A DNA stretch of 7,496 bases from NCBI GenBank assembly GCA_005789375.1, contig SXXZ01000364.1, forward strand, positions 1-7,496, in the 5' to 3' direction. The position numbers and the translations under genes were made by a program. Of the stretch, positions 6,215 through 7,496 are shown piece after piece; position 1 is the first letter of the stretch; each line of letters starts with the position of its first letter. Below the pieces are notes generated by a model. That model was not told where the DNA came from and ran no database searches. It worked only from the letters and a program-made list of their open reading frames with translations. Source of the DNA: Verrucomicrobiales bacterium (lineage in GTDB: Bacteria; Verrucomicrobiota; Verrucomicrobiae; Limisphaerales; UBA9464).

Positions 6215-6297
6215 TGGGAAGGGCGGATTCAAGAAGGACTTCAACCGGATAAAAACGGATAGTTGGGTTTGGCCTCGAAACACATCATCCTCTCGGA

Positions 6298-7496
6298 ATG
6301 TTCCCGCGTGTGTTTTTGTTGGCGCTCTGGCTTGCCGGTGTTGCCTGGGGCCAATCGTCGCTGGTGATCAGCGAGTTCCTGGCCAGCAACAGCCAAGTTT
6401 TTGCGGATGCCGATGGGGATTACCCGGATTGGATCGAGATCCAGAACACCGGCACCGCGCCGGTGAACTTGTTGGGATGGTCTTTGACCGACGACCCGGC
6501 GAATTCGGCAAAGTGGCGGTTTCCAGCCACCAACCTCAATGCGGGAGGGTTTCTCGTGATCTTCGCCTCGGGCAAAGATCGGGCCGTGGCGGGGGCTCCA
6601 TTGCATGCCAATTTTAGCCTCTCGGCCGATGGCGAGTACCTGGGGTTGTTCGCGCCCGAAGCGAAGACTGCAGTCAGCGAGTTTGAACCGAATTACCCGG
6701 CTCAGAAAACCGATGTGTCCTTCGGGTTGCTGGCCGGCAAGTCGTTGTATTTTAAGCCACCTTCGCCCGGGGTGGCCAATAGCGGCGGTTTCGGGGATTG
6801 GGTCGATGCCCCGCAATTCAGTCAAACCCGCGGCTTCTTTGAGACGCCCTTCGACTTGACCCTTTCGTCAAAAACCGAGGGAGCAGTCTTGCGGTACACC
6901 ACCAATGGAACGTGGCCCACCGCCACGACGGGATTGGTTTACTCGAGCCCGGTGCCGATCCGGGGCACGACCATCTTGAGGGCGGCCGCCTTCAAGGAAG
7001 GGTTGCAATCCAGCCCGGTGAAAACGCAGACGTATCTCTTTCTGCAAGATGTCATCCGTCAGTCCACCAATGGGGTGGCGCCTCTGGGATGGCCGACTTC
7101 GTGGGGTGCCAACACTCGCGATTACGGCATGGATCCGGACATCGTGAATTCGCCTGCTTACCGCGATCAAATCATTCCGGCTCTCAAATCCCTGCCGTCC
7201 TTTTCGGTGGTTACGGATTTAAAGAACCTCTTCGATTCGTCGACGGGTATTTATGCCAATCCCGGGCAGGACGGGCGGGACTGGGAACGGCCTTGTTCTC
7301 TGGAATTGGTGTATCCGAACGGATCCAAGGGTTTTCAAATCGATGCCGGGATTCGAATTCGTGGGGGATTTTCTCGCAGCACCGGCAACCCCAAGCACGC
7401 GCTGCGTTTCTTTTTTCGCGAATCCTACGGCGAGTCGAAGCTAAAGTTTCCGCTCTTCGGCAATGCGGGCACCGATGAATTTGACGCCCTCGACCT
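6298..7496 (+). CDS. Secreted lamin-tail/CotH-kinase-like protein, 3'-truncated by the window edge
   Basis: The frame is open from ATG 6298 to the edge, giving 399 complete codons without a stop. The nearest in-frame stop upstream is TAA at 6250, and this ATG opens directly on a signal peptide (MFPRVFLLALWLAGVAWGQ, likely cut at AWG|QS), so the start is well supported, although no clear Shine-Dalgarno sequence precedes it. Residues ~22-125 form a lamin-tail domain (LVISEFLASNS, DADGDYPDWIEIQNTG, LLGWSLTDD, NFSLSADGEYLGLF). Residues ~182-248 resemble the chitobiase/hexosaminidase C-terminal beta-sandwich (GAVLRYTTNGTWPT, PVPIRGTTILRAAAF). From ~299 the CotH kinase-like domain begins (LPSFSVVTDLKNLF, GIYANPGQDGRDWERP, IDAGIRIRGGFSRST, KHALRFFFRESYG, KLKFPLF). 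Such proteins are usually long and extracellular or envelope-bound in Verrucomicrobiota and Planctomycetota. CotH domains in spore coats are protein kinases, but activity here is not established. The catalytic part lies beyond the window. Confidence 0.92.
   Translation, partial: MFPRVFLLALWLAGVAWGQSSLVISEFLASNSQVFADADGDYPDWIEIQNTGTAPVNLLGWSLTDDPANSAKWRFPATNLNAGGFLVIFASGKDRAVAGAPLHANFSLSADGEYLGLFAPEAKTAVSEFEPNYPAQKTDVSFGLLAGKSLYFKPPSPGVANSGGFGDWVDAPQFSQTRGFFETPFDLTLSSKTEGAVLRYTTNGTWPTATTGLVYSSPVPIRGTTILRAAAFKEGLQSSPVKTQTYLFLQDVIRQSTNGVAPLGWPTSWGANTRDYGMDPDIVNSPAYRDQIIPALKSLPSFSVVTDLKNLFDSSTGIYANPGQDGRDWERPCSLELVYPNGSKGFQIDAGIRIRGGFSRSTGNPKHALRFFFRESYGESKLKFPLFGNAGTDEFDALD

Noticed and set aside
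6912..7478. 188-codon plus-strand frame near the right edge
   Set aside because: It is a shifted frame inside the CotH-like gene. The frame starting at 6298 carries the domain motifs and is open throughout.

Overview
The window reads as GC-rich chromosomal DNA from a member of the Verrucomicrobiota or a related lineage of the Planctomycetota/Verrucomicrobiota group. This is an inference from gene content: a secreted protein of the 'putative membrane-bound dehydrogenase' type (TIGR02604-like), a secreted lamin-tail/CotH protein and a DUF6941-like small protein, all typical of that group. The UvrB sequence is bacterial but does not by itself place the organism.

Layout: (1) 1-1817, + strand: uvrB, missing its first ~85 codons off the left edge, followed by a weak candidate terminator. 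(2) 1849-4458, - strand: a large secreted beta-propeller/HEAT-repeat protein convergent with uvrB (31 nt between the stops). It lacks the C-terminal heme c domain many relatives carry. (3) 4459-5171: about 700 bp without a convincing gene. A GC-rich half holds two copies of a 31-bp repeat (30/31 identical), one of them with a hairpin, and shorter repeats. A strikingly AT-rich half follows, ending at a strong intrinsic terminator that reads leftward. (4) 5172-5591, - strand: a small DUF6941-like protein, probably with a TTG start. (5) 5592-5830: non-coding, with a 10-bp-stem inverted repeat. (6) 5831-6214, + strand: a broken relic of the C-terminal end of a heavy-metal RND efflux pump (CusA/CzcA type), with an in-frame TGA. 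(7) 6298 to the right edge, + strand: the first 399 codons of a secreted protein with a signal peptide, a lamin-tail domain, a chitobiase-like beta-sandwich and the start of a CotH kinase-like domain.

The genes do not form an obvious pathway or operon: neighbours are convergent, divergent or separated by long spacers. uvrB is a housekeeping DNA repair gene. The two large secreted proteins belong to expanded families of these bacteria that are thought to act in the envelope or outside the cell. The stretch 4560-6290, with repeats, an AT-rich island and a pump relic, looks like a small region of past rearrangement. I found no CRISPR array, tRNA, rRNA, transposase or clear defence system, and no strong case for a new multi-gene system.
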